A DNA stretch of 44,402 nt from Microvirga subterranea (lineage in GTDB: Bacteria > Pseudomonadota > Alphaproteobacteria > Rhizobiales > Beijerinckiaceae). The stretch covers positions 46,761 through 91,162 of the forward strand of contig NZ_QQBB01000011.1 in assembly GCF_003350535.1 (NCBI RefSeq), read 5' to 3'. Under the pieces are notes generated by a model, which saw only the letters and a list, made by a program, of their open reading frames with translations, did no database searches and was not told where the DNA came from. Within the stretch, counting starts at the first letter, position 1, and every line of letters begins with the position of its first letter. Positions 1 through 9,300 of this stretch are shown one piece after another. Both the position numbers and the translations under genes were made by a program.

Positions 1-544
1 CGTGTCGTCCGCCACCGGCAGGGTGATCGTCGCGTTCGCCTGGCCGGCCCCGAACACCACCGTGTTCGTCGGCAGCGTGCCGAAGTCGCCCGCCGCCGTG
101 CTGCCGTGGTTGAGCGTCCAGGTCACCGTCGAGGCCTGGCTCAGGTCGCCCGTGCGGGTCAGCACGAAGGCGATGTTGCCGCCCTCAGACCCGGTCGCGT
201 CCGCAATCGAGATCGACGGCGCGTCGTTGGCCAGGATCGTGCCCGTGGCCGAGCCGTCGCCCAGCACCGCGTTGGCGCCCGCCGTCAGGTCGATCGTGAA
301 GGTCTCGTTGCCCTCCGCCAGCGTGTCGTCCGCCACCGGCAGGGTGATCGTCGCGTTCGCCTGGCCGGCCCCGAACACCACCGTGTTCGTCGGCAGCGTG
401 CCGAAGTCGCCCGCCGCCGTGCTGCCGTGGTTGAGCGTCCAGGTCACCGTCGAGGCCTGGCTCAGGTCGCCCGTGCGGGTCAGCACGAAGGCGATGTTGC
501 CGCCCTCAGACCCGGTCGCGTCCGCAATCGAGATCGACGGCGCG
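1..544. repeat. Tandem 321-bp coding repeat (identical copies)
   Basis: Bases 1-223 and 322-544 are identical as far as can be read, a period of 321 bp or 107 codons. The repeat is in frame with the Calx-beta protein. Bases 224-321 complete one full unit and the array continues beyond the left edge. Identity includes synonymous positions, so the copies are recent or kept alike by recombination. The repeat is richer in GC than the unique N-terminal coding part (44 of the first 60 bases are G or C, against 34 of 60 at 1081-1140). Confidence 0.9.
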
Positions 545-1350
545 GACGGGGGCGTCGAATCATCATCCTGGATCGTGCCCTGAGCACTGCCATTGGTCGT
601 GCTGATGCCGGCGTCCCGGGGGTTCCGCAGTCGGACTATGAAATCCTCATTCCCTTCGACCGTTGTGTCACCAACGACGTTCACGGTGATCGTCGCGTTT
701 GGGGCGCCGGCGTTGAAATGCACGGTGCCGGTCAGCGACTGGAAGTCCTCGGCCGTAAGCCCTCCCGTTCCGACGTCAATAACCCAATCCACATCGGAAG
801 CAGCGGACGTATCGCCGCTGCGGGTGACCGTGAAGGTGTACTGCGTAATGCCCGAATTGCCCTCGGGCTTGACCGCGCTCAGCGGTGCAATCGACAAAGT
901 CGGAGGAACCGGCTCAGGCTCGTTCCCGAGATCGTTCATGTAGATGTCGTAAACGCCTTCGCCCTGGGTGATAGTGGTCGAACTCGGCCCGAAGCAGTCG
1001 ACCCAAACCTCACCGTGAACCGGTTCGTCGCCATCGAAGTCGAAGTTCGTGGCCCCGCCCATCCCAGGAGCGACCGTCAGATAATACTCTTTGGTCGGTG
1101 GCGTTCCTGCAGGGCTTCCTGCCGGAGGTGGAATGATCACTTCCTCGATGACGTAGCGCCCGCCACCATTGTAGGTGAAATTACCGATCTTATGGAAGCT
1201 GAATGTCAGCGCCCCTTGCAGTCCTTCCCAACCCGTGATCTTGCCGACGCGGGTTCCACTGCCGATGTTCTCGTTGATCAGAACGCTGAACTGGTCGTTT
1301 TGTGCGCCGCCATCATGGTTGACGGCGACGATCTGAAGAGTGACTGCCAT
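1..1350 (-). CDS. Calx-beta repeat protein, N-terminal part (runs off the left edge)
   Basis: The frame is open from an ATG at 1350 to the window edge, giving 450 residues without a stop. It starts MAVTLQIVAVNHDGG and has no classical signal peptide. Residues about 20-145 form a non-repeat N-terminal domain with the motif VLINENIGSGTRVG, which closely matches VLINENIETGTHVG at the N-terminus of the 2599-aa neighbour. A diverged Calx-beta domain lies at about 150-265 (ending GTIQDDD). From about residue 269 come near-identical 107-residue Calx-beta units beginning PSISIADATGSEGG and carrying the pattern ADDTLAEGNETF. Calx-beta domains bind calcium and are common in secreted bacterial adhesins. 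The C-terminus is outside the window; by analogy with its neighbours it may end in RTX repeats and be exported by type I secretion, but this is inferred. The shared N-terminus suggests it is a paralogue of the next gene. Confidence 0.85.
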   Translation of the reverse strand, partial: MAVTLQIVAVNHDGGAQNDQFSVLINENIGSGTRVGKITGWEGLQGALTFSFHKIGNFTYNGGGRYVIEEVIIPPPAGSPAGTPPTKEYYLTVAPGMGGATNFDFDGDEPVHGEVWVDCFGPSSTTITQGEGVYDIYMNDLGNEPEPVPPTLSIAPLSAVKPEGNSGITQYTFTVTRSGDTSAASDVDWVIDVGTGGLTAEDFQSLTGTVHFNAGAPNATITVNVVGDTTVEGNEDFIVRLRNPRDAGISTTNGSAQGTIQDDDSTPPSAPSISIADATGSEGGNIAFVLTRTGDLSQASTVTWTLNHGSTAAGDFGTLPTNTVVFGAGQANATITLPVADDTLAEGNETFTIDLTAGANAVLGDGSATGTILANDAPSISIADATGSEGGNIAFVLTRTGDLSQASTVTWTLNHGSTAAGDFGTLPTNTVVFGAGQANATITLPVADDT

Positions 1351-1376
1351 TGAGGCCCCCAATGCAATGATATGTC

Positions 1377-1416
1377 GTAACGTAGCATGGTGGCGGTTTT
1401 TGTAAAGTCCGCCACC
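1377..1416 (-). promoter_or_regulatory. Intergenic hairpin plus GTTAC box
   Basis: On the minus strand, just after the stop of the 2599-aa gene, there is a perfect 8-bp stem GGTGGCGG/CCGCCACC (1389-1396 with 1409-1416) around a 12-base loop. It is followed by the box ACGTTAC (1377-1383), 27 bases before the ATG of the Calx-beta gene. No run of T follows the stem on this strand, so it is not a classic terminator. It may stop or protect transcripts, or separate expression of neighbours. The layout matches the gap at 9225-9300. Confidence 0.5.
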
Positions 1417-1424
1417 GAAAGTTG

Positions 1425-4400
1425 TCAGATGACCCAGAAATGGGTGTGATTGAGCACCGGCTTCGTCTCGAGAAGGGCGAACTGCACCTGGCCGCCCGCT
1501 GCCGAGCCGTTAGAGTCGTAATAGAGCTTGCCGGACTGATCGTCGTACAGAATACGAGTCGTCGTCTTGGTCGCAACGGTTCCAATCTCGAATTCCAAAT
1601 CCGTCAGCTCTCCGAGCGCTCCCAGAGCGGCGAAAGCGACAGCCGACTTGGTCAAATGGATTCGATCACCGGAGTCGAAATTCTTGATCGTATCCATGTT
1701 GGTGGTGGCGTTCGGCCTCGTGGTGAACATGAACACATCCGAGCCGGCACCGCCGTCGAGCGTATCGTTGCCGCCGGCGCCGCTCAGGGTGTCGTCGCCC
1801 ATACCTCCCGTGAAACGGTCATTGCGGGTGCCGCCGAACAGCTTGTCCCCAAAATCCGTGCCGGTCAGAAGCTCGACACCCAAGTTGCGCACTGAGATGT
1901 TGATCGTCTTCTCTGTAATGCCGCCCCGGCCGTCATCGGCTTGAACCGTGATCTGCCAGTCACGTTTCTGCTCGAAATCGATCAGATAACCCTTGTCGAC
2001 GCGGATCTCCGTACCGGCCAACGTGAAGCGTCCGCCGGCGCTGTCGATGAGCCTATAAGTCAGCGCATCGCCCTCTTGATCGAATTGAGTCAACTGGCCC
2101 ACAAGCACGGTCGTGGTCGCATATTCACGCACGGTGTTGTTGGAAATATCGATGTTCGTGGGAGCATGGTTCACGGTTCCTTCATTGACGATGTCATTGA
2201 CATAGACCTTGAGGGTTTCGACCTTGAATCTCTGCGTCCCATCCGTAACGCGCACCTGCACATTGAAGTAGCGGTGTTCGACCCCGTAAATCATCTCCGT
2301 CTGGATGGTAGGATCCTCGTAGTCGAGCACGTCGCTGGTGACGAGCTTGGTCACGCCGTCGATCGTCGCGAGAGTGAAACGCCCGCCAGCGTCACCACCG
2401 GGCTCAATCGTATAGGTAAGCGTATCACCCCCATCCTGGTCCAACCCGATCAGGGTGCCGACCTGTGCGCCGGCGCTCTGGTTCTCATAGATGTAGTTCC
2501 GCGATAGCACGATGCCGGTCGGAGCATGCGGATCCTCTGGATCCGGAATGTCGCCGACGTTGATCCTAAACGCCTTATCGTAAGAGAGGCCGGTGCCGTT
2601 CAGATCGGTCACCCTCACGACGATGTCGTGGAACCTCTTGTCCTCGTAATTCAGAGTGGCACCCTGCTTCAGCCGCAGTTCGTTACCCACGATCTCGAAC
2701 TTGTTGTCGTCGTCCTGAAGAAGCGTATAGACGAGACTGTCGATTGGATCGGCATCAACACCCTGCAGCGTACCGACCAGGGTACCCCAGAGACTGTTCT
2801 CCTGAATCGTGCCTCCCGTTAGGGTCAAGCCGGTCGGAGCATTGTTGTTTTCAGGGTCCTGGTTGTCGACATTGATCGTGAACTCCTGGGTAACCGTTCC
2901 GCCTCTTCCGTCGGTGACCTCGACCGTTACGGTATGAACCTGCTTATTTTCCCAATTGAGGTTCTTGAAGGGAGCAACGCGGATCCGATAGCCCTCAACG
3001 GCATTTCCAACGATGGCGAACATGGCATCAGGATCGTCGATGATCCTGTAAGTCAACGTGTCTCTATCAAGATCCGTCGCGCTAAGATTGCCCACAACAG
3101 CCTGGTTCTCCATGACCAGGACGCTCGTTCCATTATTCAGAAGAAGATCTGTCGGAGCCCGATTCCCCGTTGCCGTCGCGTTGACTGTGATCGTCTCCGT
3201 CGGCGTCACCTGGTTTTGGCCGTCGGTGACGAAGAAGTCGAAGACCGTGTCTCCGGCGGCTGTCGCGGTGAACTGCGCCAGATCGAGGAAGGCCATCAGC
3301 TTGTCGGCCTTGCCGGTCAGGGTATAGGTGCGCTCGTTGAGCACATCCTGCGGCCCACCCACGGTGACGCCATCAACATCCGTGTCGGTGAAGGTGAGAC
3401 CGCCCTTGCTCTTGTCGAACGTGATCTGCAACGTCAGGGTGTCGCCGTCGTCATCGAAAAGCTCGATGTCGGCAAGGGCAGCGATAGGCGAGCCGACCGG
3501 GGTCGTACGGGTCGTCGCGCCGTTGACGTCGAAGAGCGGCGCCTCGTTGAGGTTGCCGATGTTGATCTCGAACTTCTGGCGAACCGGGTTCGGATTGGTG
3601 TCCGCCGCATCCCGCACCTCGACATAGACGACATAGAACTTGCGCACGATGTTGCCGGAGCCGTCGCGTTCGATCTGCAGGAGCGGATCATTCGCTTCGT
3701 AGTTCGGCCGGAAGCCGTCGGCCAGGATGAGCTTGGTTCCGTCTGTGCTGATGGCGAACTTGCCATGAGCGCTGCGGGAATCGGAGGCGCTGTGGTCGAC
3801 TACCGCAAAGGTAAAGGTATCGCCGCCATTGCGGTCGACCCCACCCAGGATGCCGATCTCCGAGCCCGGATTGCTGTTCTCGGCGATGGACGTGTTGGTT
3901 AGCGTCGCACCGATCGGGTCGTAGTTTGTGTCCGGGTTCTCGTCGGTGATGAAGACCTTAAGCCATTCGGTCTTGCTGAGGCCGCCTGCGGCGCCACCCC
4001 GGTCGGTGACCTTGACCTGGATGTTGAACCACTTCTCAGCGGGATTGTTCGGGTTGACCTCGAGATCCGGATCGTTGTCGTAGTCGATCGCCGCCTGCGT
4101 ATAGATCTTCCACAAGCCATCATTCGGATCGCGCCGGACAAAGAACCGGTCATTCGCATCGTCAAGCAATTCATAGACGAAGGTGTCGCCCTGGTTCGGG
4201 TCATTGTTGCCGAGAGTGCCGGCAAGGCGGCCCAAGGCGGCGTTCTCCTGAATCGTGTTTTCGGTGATGGTGATCGCGGTCGGACCACGGTTCTCCGCCT
4301 TGGCGAGGACATCGACCGCGATGGTGTCAGACGCGCCGAACCGATCGGAGACGGTGACCGTGAAGTTGGTCGTCTGCGGATCGTCGACAGGCGCCGTCGG

Positions 4401-7400
4401 ACGTGGAAGCGGCCTGAACACCAGGGCCTGCATGAACTGAGTCACCTTGTCCTGGGCGCCACTCACCCGCAGGGAGCCCTCCGCCTGCTCCACCGTCACA
4501 TCAGGGAAGTCGGTCTCATCGAAGACCAGGTCACCCTGAGCGTCATTGAAGGCGACCCTGACTGTGATGGAGGTCGCGCCGTCATCGGCATCCTCGAAGG
4601 AGAGGTCGAGGAAGGGCGTGACTTCCTGAAGATCCGTCGTAGTCCAGCTCGTCTGCCCGCCCGGGGCCAGGATGATGTCGGGAGCCGCATTGGCGACAAC
4701 CTGGATCGAGACGTCGTGCTGATCCATGCCACCGCGGCCATCGGCTACTTTCACCGTCAGCGTATAGACCTGACCGGCATCTCCTAGAAGTTCGGGCCTG
4801 GCGATGCTGATCTTGCCCGTGGTCTGGTCGATGCTGAAAAGATCATTGTAGTCGTCGACCAGGGCGTAGGTGAGCACGTCGGTCGTATCGGGGTCCTCGG
4901 CGATAACATTGCCGATCTCGCCGGCGGAAGCGATGTCCGCAATCAGGATCATATCGTCGACCGTCCCAGGCTGGCCATTGCCGGAAGCGATGACACGGTT
5001 GATGACGGGCTCGCCGTTACCTGGAATGTTGTCGTTAAGGATCTTGACGAGAACCGTCTGCTCGGCCAAGCCGTTGAAGCCGTCGTAAACCCTTACCGTG
5101 AGTTCATAAACAGTGTCCGAATCGACGGCCAGAAGAGTGGCGTTAGCGACATGGATCTTGCCGGCGCTGTCGATCCTGAACAGGCCGTTGTAGTCACCGT
5201 TCGTTCCAGCCAGTCCATAAAAGATCGTCTGGCCCTGGTCCGGATCGGTGGCCAAAACGGTGCCGATCTCTCCGATACCGTCCCTTTCGCTGACGACGAT
5301 CGCATAGTTGCCATCGTGCGTCCCGCCCTCGCCATTGGTCGAGGCCGTGATCGACTGGATAACGGGGTTCTGGTTGACGTTCTTCACGATGATCTTGACG
5401 AGCCGGCGGTCCACGCCACCAGCGCCATCCGCCACGACGACGGTGAGGTTGTAACTCAGATCATAGTGAATCGTCGGCAGCCGGGACTGATCGATGACGA
5501 TGTCGCCGTCCGCCGTGATGCTGAACAGATCGTTCGCATCATCCTCGAGCGCATAGGAGAGAGTTTGGCCCTGATCGGGATCGACAGCCGTTACCTTGGC
5601 GATGATGCCGCTTGGAACATGCTCATCGATGACGATGCTGTTATCGGCACCATTCTCGCTGTTCTCCCCCGAGGCCAAAACCGATTGGATGACCGGCTCG
5701 GTGTTGTCCGGGTTGGGAACGTCGAGGATCTTGAACAGCACCGTCTGCTGGGCCGAGCCGTTTGCGCCGTCCTCCACACGCACGACGACAGCGTATTCGC
5801 GATCATCGCCCGCGTCGACCGCCAGAAGTGTGGGATTGGTGACGCGAATCTTTCCAGAGGTCGCGTCGATGGCGAATAGGCCATTGTAGTCGTTCATAAG
5901 GCTGTAGGTAACGGTCTGACCGATATCGAGATCATGCGCCGCCGCCACGGCGATCTCGTTCGCACCCACCAGCTCGCTTACGAGGATCACGCCCTCGCCG
6001 CCAGGCTGACCTTGTCCCGAAGGATTGATCGAGTCGAAGATCGGATTGCGGTTCATGTCCTGAACCACGATCTCAATCTCGCCCTCGGTCTCATTGCCGT
6101 TCCCATCTCTGGCTACGATCGTGTAGGAGAGCGGGTCGTCGTTTCCGTCCGTGACCTGGATGCTCCCTTCGACCACAACCTGGCCACCAACGATCTTGAA
6201 CTTGCCGTCGCGGCTGACCGTGTCATATACCGTCGCGCCCGTGTTCGAATCGATCCATTTGAACAGGAAGGAAACCGGATCATTGTCTCCATCGGTCGCT
6301 GCCAGGTCACCTACGGGCGCGCCGCCGCTGGCGGTATCGAAGATCGCGCGATACTGCGCGCCGCCGCTCCAGGCAGGAACCGTAGGTGATTCGTCGTCAT
6401 CCTGGATATGTCCAGATGCAAGGATATTCTGACCGAGCTCGGCATTGCCGCCGGCGACCTGCCCGAGAAGAACCTGAAAAAGCTCCTCGACCTCATCGAG
6501 CTTGTCACCCGACACGGTGAAGGTGATGTTGCAGGAGTTCTCCCCGATCTCGAAGGTCGCTTGGCCGGATGGGAGCGTGCCGCCGAAGTCATCCGCATCC
6601 GCAGTTAGTGCGAGAACGGACCAGTTCACAACAGAACGCACATCAGTCCGGTCGCGCACGAGCCGGAAAGTGTAAGTCACACTTCCTGTATCCCCTTCCA
6701 CGGCGATCACTTCCATGGAAGAGCTATCGAACTGCACGATCGGTGCCGGCGGCGGATCGTCATCCTTGATCACGCCGACGGCCATCATGTCGTTGCCGAT
6801 CTCGGCGTTGCCGCCGTCGATCCGGGTCAGCCATACTTGGAACGTCTCATCTCCCTCGAAGATGACGTCTCCGGGAAGCCAAAACTTGACCTGGGCAGTG
6901 TAGGACCCGTCCTGGAACTCGACCTGGCCGCTCGGCAGTCCCCCACCAAAGTCGCTCTGATCCGCCGTTCCCGGCCGGATATTCCACTTGACCGTCGAGG
7001 TGCCCACGTTGGTGTTGCGTACGAGGTCGAAGGTGTACTGAACGAGTTGAGTATTGGACCCCTCGGTCCGTTCCACCGTCAGGCTGCCTTGATCGAACTG
7101 CACGACCGGGACGGTCGGCTGGATATCGTCGTTGAAGATGACGGCTCCGACCACGCTGCGGTTGCCGATCACTGCCCCCTCAGCGGACGTCAAGGTGACG
7201 AAGAACTGCTCGTGCGACTCGAAGGTAGTGTCGCTGGCGATCTCGATTGTGATATCAGCGACGAAGGACCCAGCCGCAAAGCGTACCTCGCCCGATGGAA
7301 TGACCCCTCCGGCAAAGTCGGCAGCGTTCACCTGACTTCCGGATACCTGCCAGTGCACGACTGGGGAGCCCGCCGTTGAGTCGCGGACGACCTGGAAGGT

Positions 7401-9224
7401 GACCGTTCTCGTACCGCTATTTCCCTCGAGTATTTCGGGCTCAAGAAAGTTCCCGAACTGTACGGTCGGAAGCATTGGCTCCGCATCGTCATTCTCGATG
7501 GTACCTGACGCGGTGCTGTTGGAGCCGATTGTGCCTTCGCCGCTGGTCACCTCGAGCAGCGTGATCGTGAATTCCTCGTCTGCTTCGTAAGTCGTATCGC
7601 CCGAAACGGTGACCGTGATCGTAGTCGTGTAGGAACCATTTTGGAACGTCGCCTCACCGAACGGCAGGGCAAGCCCAGGAAAATCCGCACGATCCACGTC
7701 GCCCGAGAGCGACCATGCTACCTTCGTTTCACCAAAGTTGTTGGTGCGCCTCAGCGTGTAAGTGTAGCTGATGATGTCATCGTTCCCCTCGACTTGGGAG
7801 ATCGAAACGGTACCAGCGTCGAACCCGACGACGTTCGGGACGTCTTGGACCGTGACGGTGACCGGGCCGATAGTCTCACCGCCCTCATTGTCAATGGCGA
7901 CGACATCGTACGTGAAATTGCCGTTATCCCCATCGTTGACTTGGATTGCCGCCCAGTCGTTCACCACGATCTGACCACTGACGATCTTGAACGCGTTGTC
8001 CTGGCTGATATCGCGCAGGACGAATTGCTGACTGGCCTCATCGAAGTAGCGGAACTTGAACGTCACCTGTCCGCCGTCCGGATCTTCCGAGAAGAGGTCA
8101 CCTACAACGTAGTTGGCCCCCACGGTCTCCTGGATGCCCCCCGTGACACCGTCGTCCCAGCGCGGTGCGGAGGGAAGCGGGTTGGCGTCATCAGGCAGGT
8201 TGTTGACCTTGATCCGAATTTCGGTCGTCCCGCCATCGACTTGTCCGTCGCGCGAAATGATCGTGTAGGTATACTCATCGAAATCACCGCTCTCGACCTG
8301 GATTTGGCTTCGGTCCTTGACGAGGATACGGCCGTTCGCGTCGATCCAAAAGCGATTGCCAGAGCTGACATTGGTCCCCGTGTCTGCGAAAACGAAGGCT
8401 ACAGTTTCCTGATCCGGATCTGTCGCCGTCAGAGTGCCGACATACGCATCATTACCGACGTTCTCGTTGATCTCACCATCGGTGAAGACTGGCGCGGAGG
8501 GAGGGTTGTTCGCGTCTCTGATCTCGATCGTAATGGAATTGGACGTTTCACCGCCGAATGCATCCCTTGCCACAATTTCGTACACTGGAAGCCGGATTCC
8601 GTGCCCCGGAAGCCGTGTGTCGTCGGCAACGACGATCTGACCGGCTCCATCCATTCTAAAGAGGCCGTCTTTGCTGGTAAGGCTGTAGACGGTATTCCCC
8701 TCGTCATCGATAAATTTGAACTGGAACCCGATAGGATCACCGTCATCGTCGGTCGATCTCAAGCGCGCGACAAAGTCTCCTTCGAGAGAATTGTCGGCGA
8801 TGAACCCGCCAAGGCTGATCGTCGGTGTGGTTGGAGCATCGTTGATGTCGTTCAGGACGACCTCGAGTTGACCTTCTCCAACGAGATCTTCATCTTGATA
8901 GGCTTGGACGATGAAGCTGTGGACGCCACCGTTGACGGAGTCCTCCGCATTGAACAGTGCATTTCCGCCGTTGAGTACGACGAGCCTATACGTATAGGTG
9001 CCGTCCGCGTTCTCGCTTCCGACAACTGTGTAGCGGCCGTCTGCCCCCTGTTCATTTCCTTCGTCATCGAAGATCCGGAACGTCAGTCCAGGAGCGTTGC
9101 ATCCGATCAACGTGCCGACATGCGTGCCCGTCTCGATGTTCTCGTTGATGAGAACCGTCCATGGGTTTTCACCTTGAGCCGCACCATTTCCTGCAGCCGC
9201 CTGGAGTTCGAGAGAGTTGATCAT
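1425..9224 (-). CDS. Giant cadherin/Calx-beta RTX protein (2599 aa)
   Basis: A very large secreted repeat protein, probably a calcium-dependent surface adhesin or biofilm protein. Domain order (approximate residues): four cadherin-like domains at 20-460; four Calx-beta domains at 465-940, each ending in a D-D-D/N-D-D motif; about twelve cadherin-like domains at 945-2440, most opening with an N-x-x-P motif (NRGPT, NEAPL, NRAPT, NNAPT) and containing ATDxDxD or DPDQGQ calcium motifs; RTX nonapeptides at 2452-2490 (GGMGDDTLSGAGGNDTLDGG); and a C-terminal region ending HFWVI typical of type I secretion substrates. Two domains at about 1513-1640 and 1893-2015 differ from cadherin. There is no signal peptide. 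Only two cysteines were seen (C42 and about C898). The ATG is preceded by AAGGGG about 8 bases upstream. The N-terminal motif VLINENIETGTHVG links it to the downstream Calx-beta gene. Ligand unknown. Confidence 0.9.
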   Translation of the reverse strand: MINSLELQAAAGNGAAQGENPWTVLINENIETGTHVGTLIGCNAPGLTFRIFDDEGNEQGADGRYTVVGSENADGTYTYRLVVLNGGNALFNAEDSVNGGVHSFIVQAYQDEDLVGEGQLEVVLNDINDAPTTPTISLGGFIADNSLEGDFVARLRSTDDDGDPIGFQFKFIDDEGNTVYSLTSKDGLFRMDGAGQIVVADDTRLPGHGIRLPVYEIVARDAFGGETSNSITIEIRDANNPPSAPVFTDGEINENVGNDAYVGTLTATDPDQETVAFVFADTGTNVSSGNRFWIDANGRILVKDRSQIQVESGDFDEYTYTIISRDGQVDGGTTEIRIKVNNLPDDANPLPSAPRWDDGVTGGIQETVGANYVVGDLFSEDPDGGQVTFKFRYFDEASQQFVLRDISQDNAFKIVSGQIVVNDWAAIQVNDGDNGNFTYDVVAIDNEGGETIGPVTVTVQDVPNVVGFDAGTVSISQVEGNDDIISYTYTLRRTNNFGETKVAWSLSGDVDRADFPGLALPFGEATFQNGSYTTTITVTVSGDTTYEADEEFTITLLEVTSGEGTIGSNSTASGTIENDDAEPMLPTVQFGNFLEPEILEGNSGTRTVTFQVVRDSTAGSPVVHWQVSGSQVNAADFAGGVIPSGEVRFAAGSFVADITIEIASDTTFESHEQFFVTLTSAEGAVIGNRSVVGAVIFNDDIQPTVPVVQFDQGSLTVERTEGSNTQLVQYTFDLVRNTNVGTSTVKWNIRPGTADQSDFGGGLPSGQVEFQDGSYTAQVKFWLPGDVIFEGDETFQVWLTRIDGGNAEIGNDMMAVGVIKDDDPPPAPIVQFDSSSMEVIAVEGDTGSVTYTFRLVRDRTDVRSVVNWSVLALTADADDFGGTLPSGQATFEIGENSCNITFTVSGDKLDEVEELFQVLLGQVAGGNAELGQNILASGHIQDDDESPTVPAWSGGAQYRAIFDTASGGAPVGDLAATDGDNDPVSFLFKWIDSNTGATVYDTVSRDGKFKIVGGQVVVEGSIQVTDGNDDPLSYTIVARDGNGNETEGEIEIVVQDMNRNPIFDSINPSGQGQPGGEGVILVSELVGANEIAVAAAHDLDIGQTVTYSLMNDYNGLFAIDATSGKIRVTNPTLLAVDAGDDREYAVVVRVEDGANGSAQQTVLFKILDVPNPDNTEPVIQSVLASGENSENGADNSIVIDEHVPSGIIAKVTAVDPDQGQTLSYALEDDANDLFSITADGDIVIDQSRLPTIHYDLSYNLTVVVADGAGGVDRRLVKIIVKNVNQNPVIQSITASTNGEGGTHDGNYAIVVSERDGIGEIGTVLATDPDQGQTIFYGLAGTNGDYNGLFRIDSAGKIHVANATLLAVDSDTVYELTVRVYDGFNGLAEQTVLVKILNDNIPGNGEPVINRVIASGNGQPGTVDDMILIADIASAGEIGNVIAEDPDTTDVLTYALVDDYNDLFSIDQTTGKISIARPELLGDAGQVYTLTVKVADGRGGMDQHDVSIQVVANAAPDIILAPGGQTSWTTTDLQEVTPFLDLSFEDADDGATSITVRVAFNDAQGDLVFDETDFPDVTVEQAEGSLRVSGAQDKVTQFMQALVFRPLPRPTAPVDDPQTTNFTVTVSDRFGASDTIAVDVLAKAENRGPTAITITENTIQENAALGRLAGTLGNNDPNQGDTFVYELLDDANDRFFVRRDPNDGLWKIYTQAAIDYDNDPDLEVNPNNPAEKWFNIQVKVTDRGGAAGGLSKTEWLKVFITDENPDTNYDPIGATLTNTSIAENSNPGSEIGILGGVDRNGGDTFTFAVVDHSASDSRSAHGKFAISTDGTKLILADGFRPNYEANDPLLQIERDGSGNIVRKFYVVYVEVRDAADTNPNPVRQKFEINIGNLNEAPLFDVNGATTRTTPVGSPIAALADIELFDDDGDTLTLQITFDKSKGGLTFTDTDVDGVTVGGPQDVLNERTYTLTGKADKLMAFLDLAQFTATAAGDTVFDFFVTDGQNQVTPTETITVNATATGNRAPTDLLLNNGTSVLVMENQAVVGNLSATDLDRDTLTYRIIDDPDAMFAIVGNAVEGYRIRVAPFKNLNWENKQVHTVTVEVTDGRGGTVTQEFTINVDNQDPENNNAPTGLTLTGGTIQENSLWGTLVGTLQGVDADPIDSLVYTLLQDDDNKFEIVGNELRLKQGATLNYEDKRFHDIVVRVTDLNGTGLSYDKAFRINVGDIPDPEDPHAPTGIVLSRNYIYENQSAGAQVGTLIGLDQDGGDTLTYTIEPGGDAGGRFTLATIDGVTKLVTSDVLDYEDPTIQTEMIYGVEHRYFNVQVRVTDGTQRFKVETLKVYVNDIVNEGTVNHAPTNIDISNNTVREYATTTVLVGQLTQFDQEGDALTYRLIDSAGGRFTLAGTEIRVDKGYLIDFEQKRDWQITVQADDGRGGITEKTINISVRNLGVELLTGTDFGDKLFGGTRNDRFTGGMGDDTLSGAGGNDTLDGGAGSDVFMFTTRPNATTNMDTIKNFDSGDRIHLTKSAVAFAALGALGELTDLEFEIGTVATKTTTRILYDDQSGKLYYDSNGSAAGGQVQFALLETKPVLNHTHFWVI

Positions 9225-9257
9225 CAGAGCGCCCCTTTAGAGCATGATCGAACGTAT

Positions 9258-9294
9258 CGTAACAGAGAAGCGGCCCGTGTAAAGGCCGCCTCTG
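9258..9294 (-). promoter_or_regulatory. Intergenic hairpin plus GTTACG box
   Basis: Between the 2448-aa and 2599-aa genes a stem of 6 bp (GCGGCC/GGCCGC, 9270-9275 with 9284-9289) is extended by a 5-bp stem (9263-9267 with 9290-9294) across a 2-base bulge. On the minus strand it follows the stop of the upstream gene and is itself followed at once by GTTACG (9258-9263), 34 bases before the next ATG. The loop contains TTTACA, as does the hairpin at 1389-1416, so the two gaps look paralogous. Confidence 0.5.
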
Positions 9295-9300
9295 GTTTTC

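Noticed and set aside
1..544. CRISPR-like or satellite repeat
   Set aside because: The repeats are long, directly joined, in frame and encode a Calx-beta domain; there are no spacers.
106..1353. Plus-strand frame of 415 codons over the Calx-beta gene
   Set aside because: It is the mirror of a coding repeat, rich in Arg, and lacks a start signal. The minus-strand reading gives recognisable Calx-beta domains and an SD-ATG arrangement.
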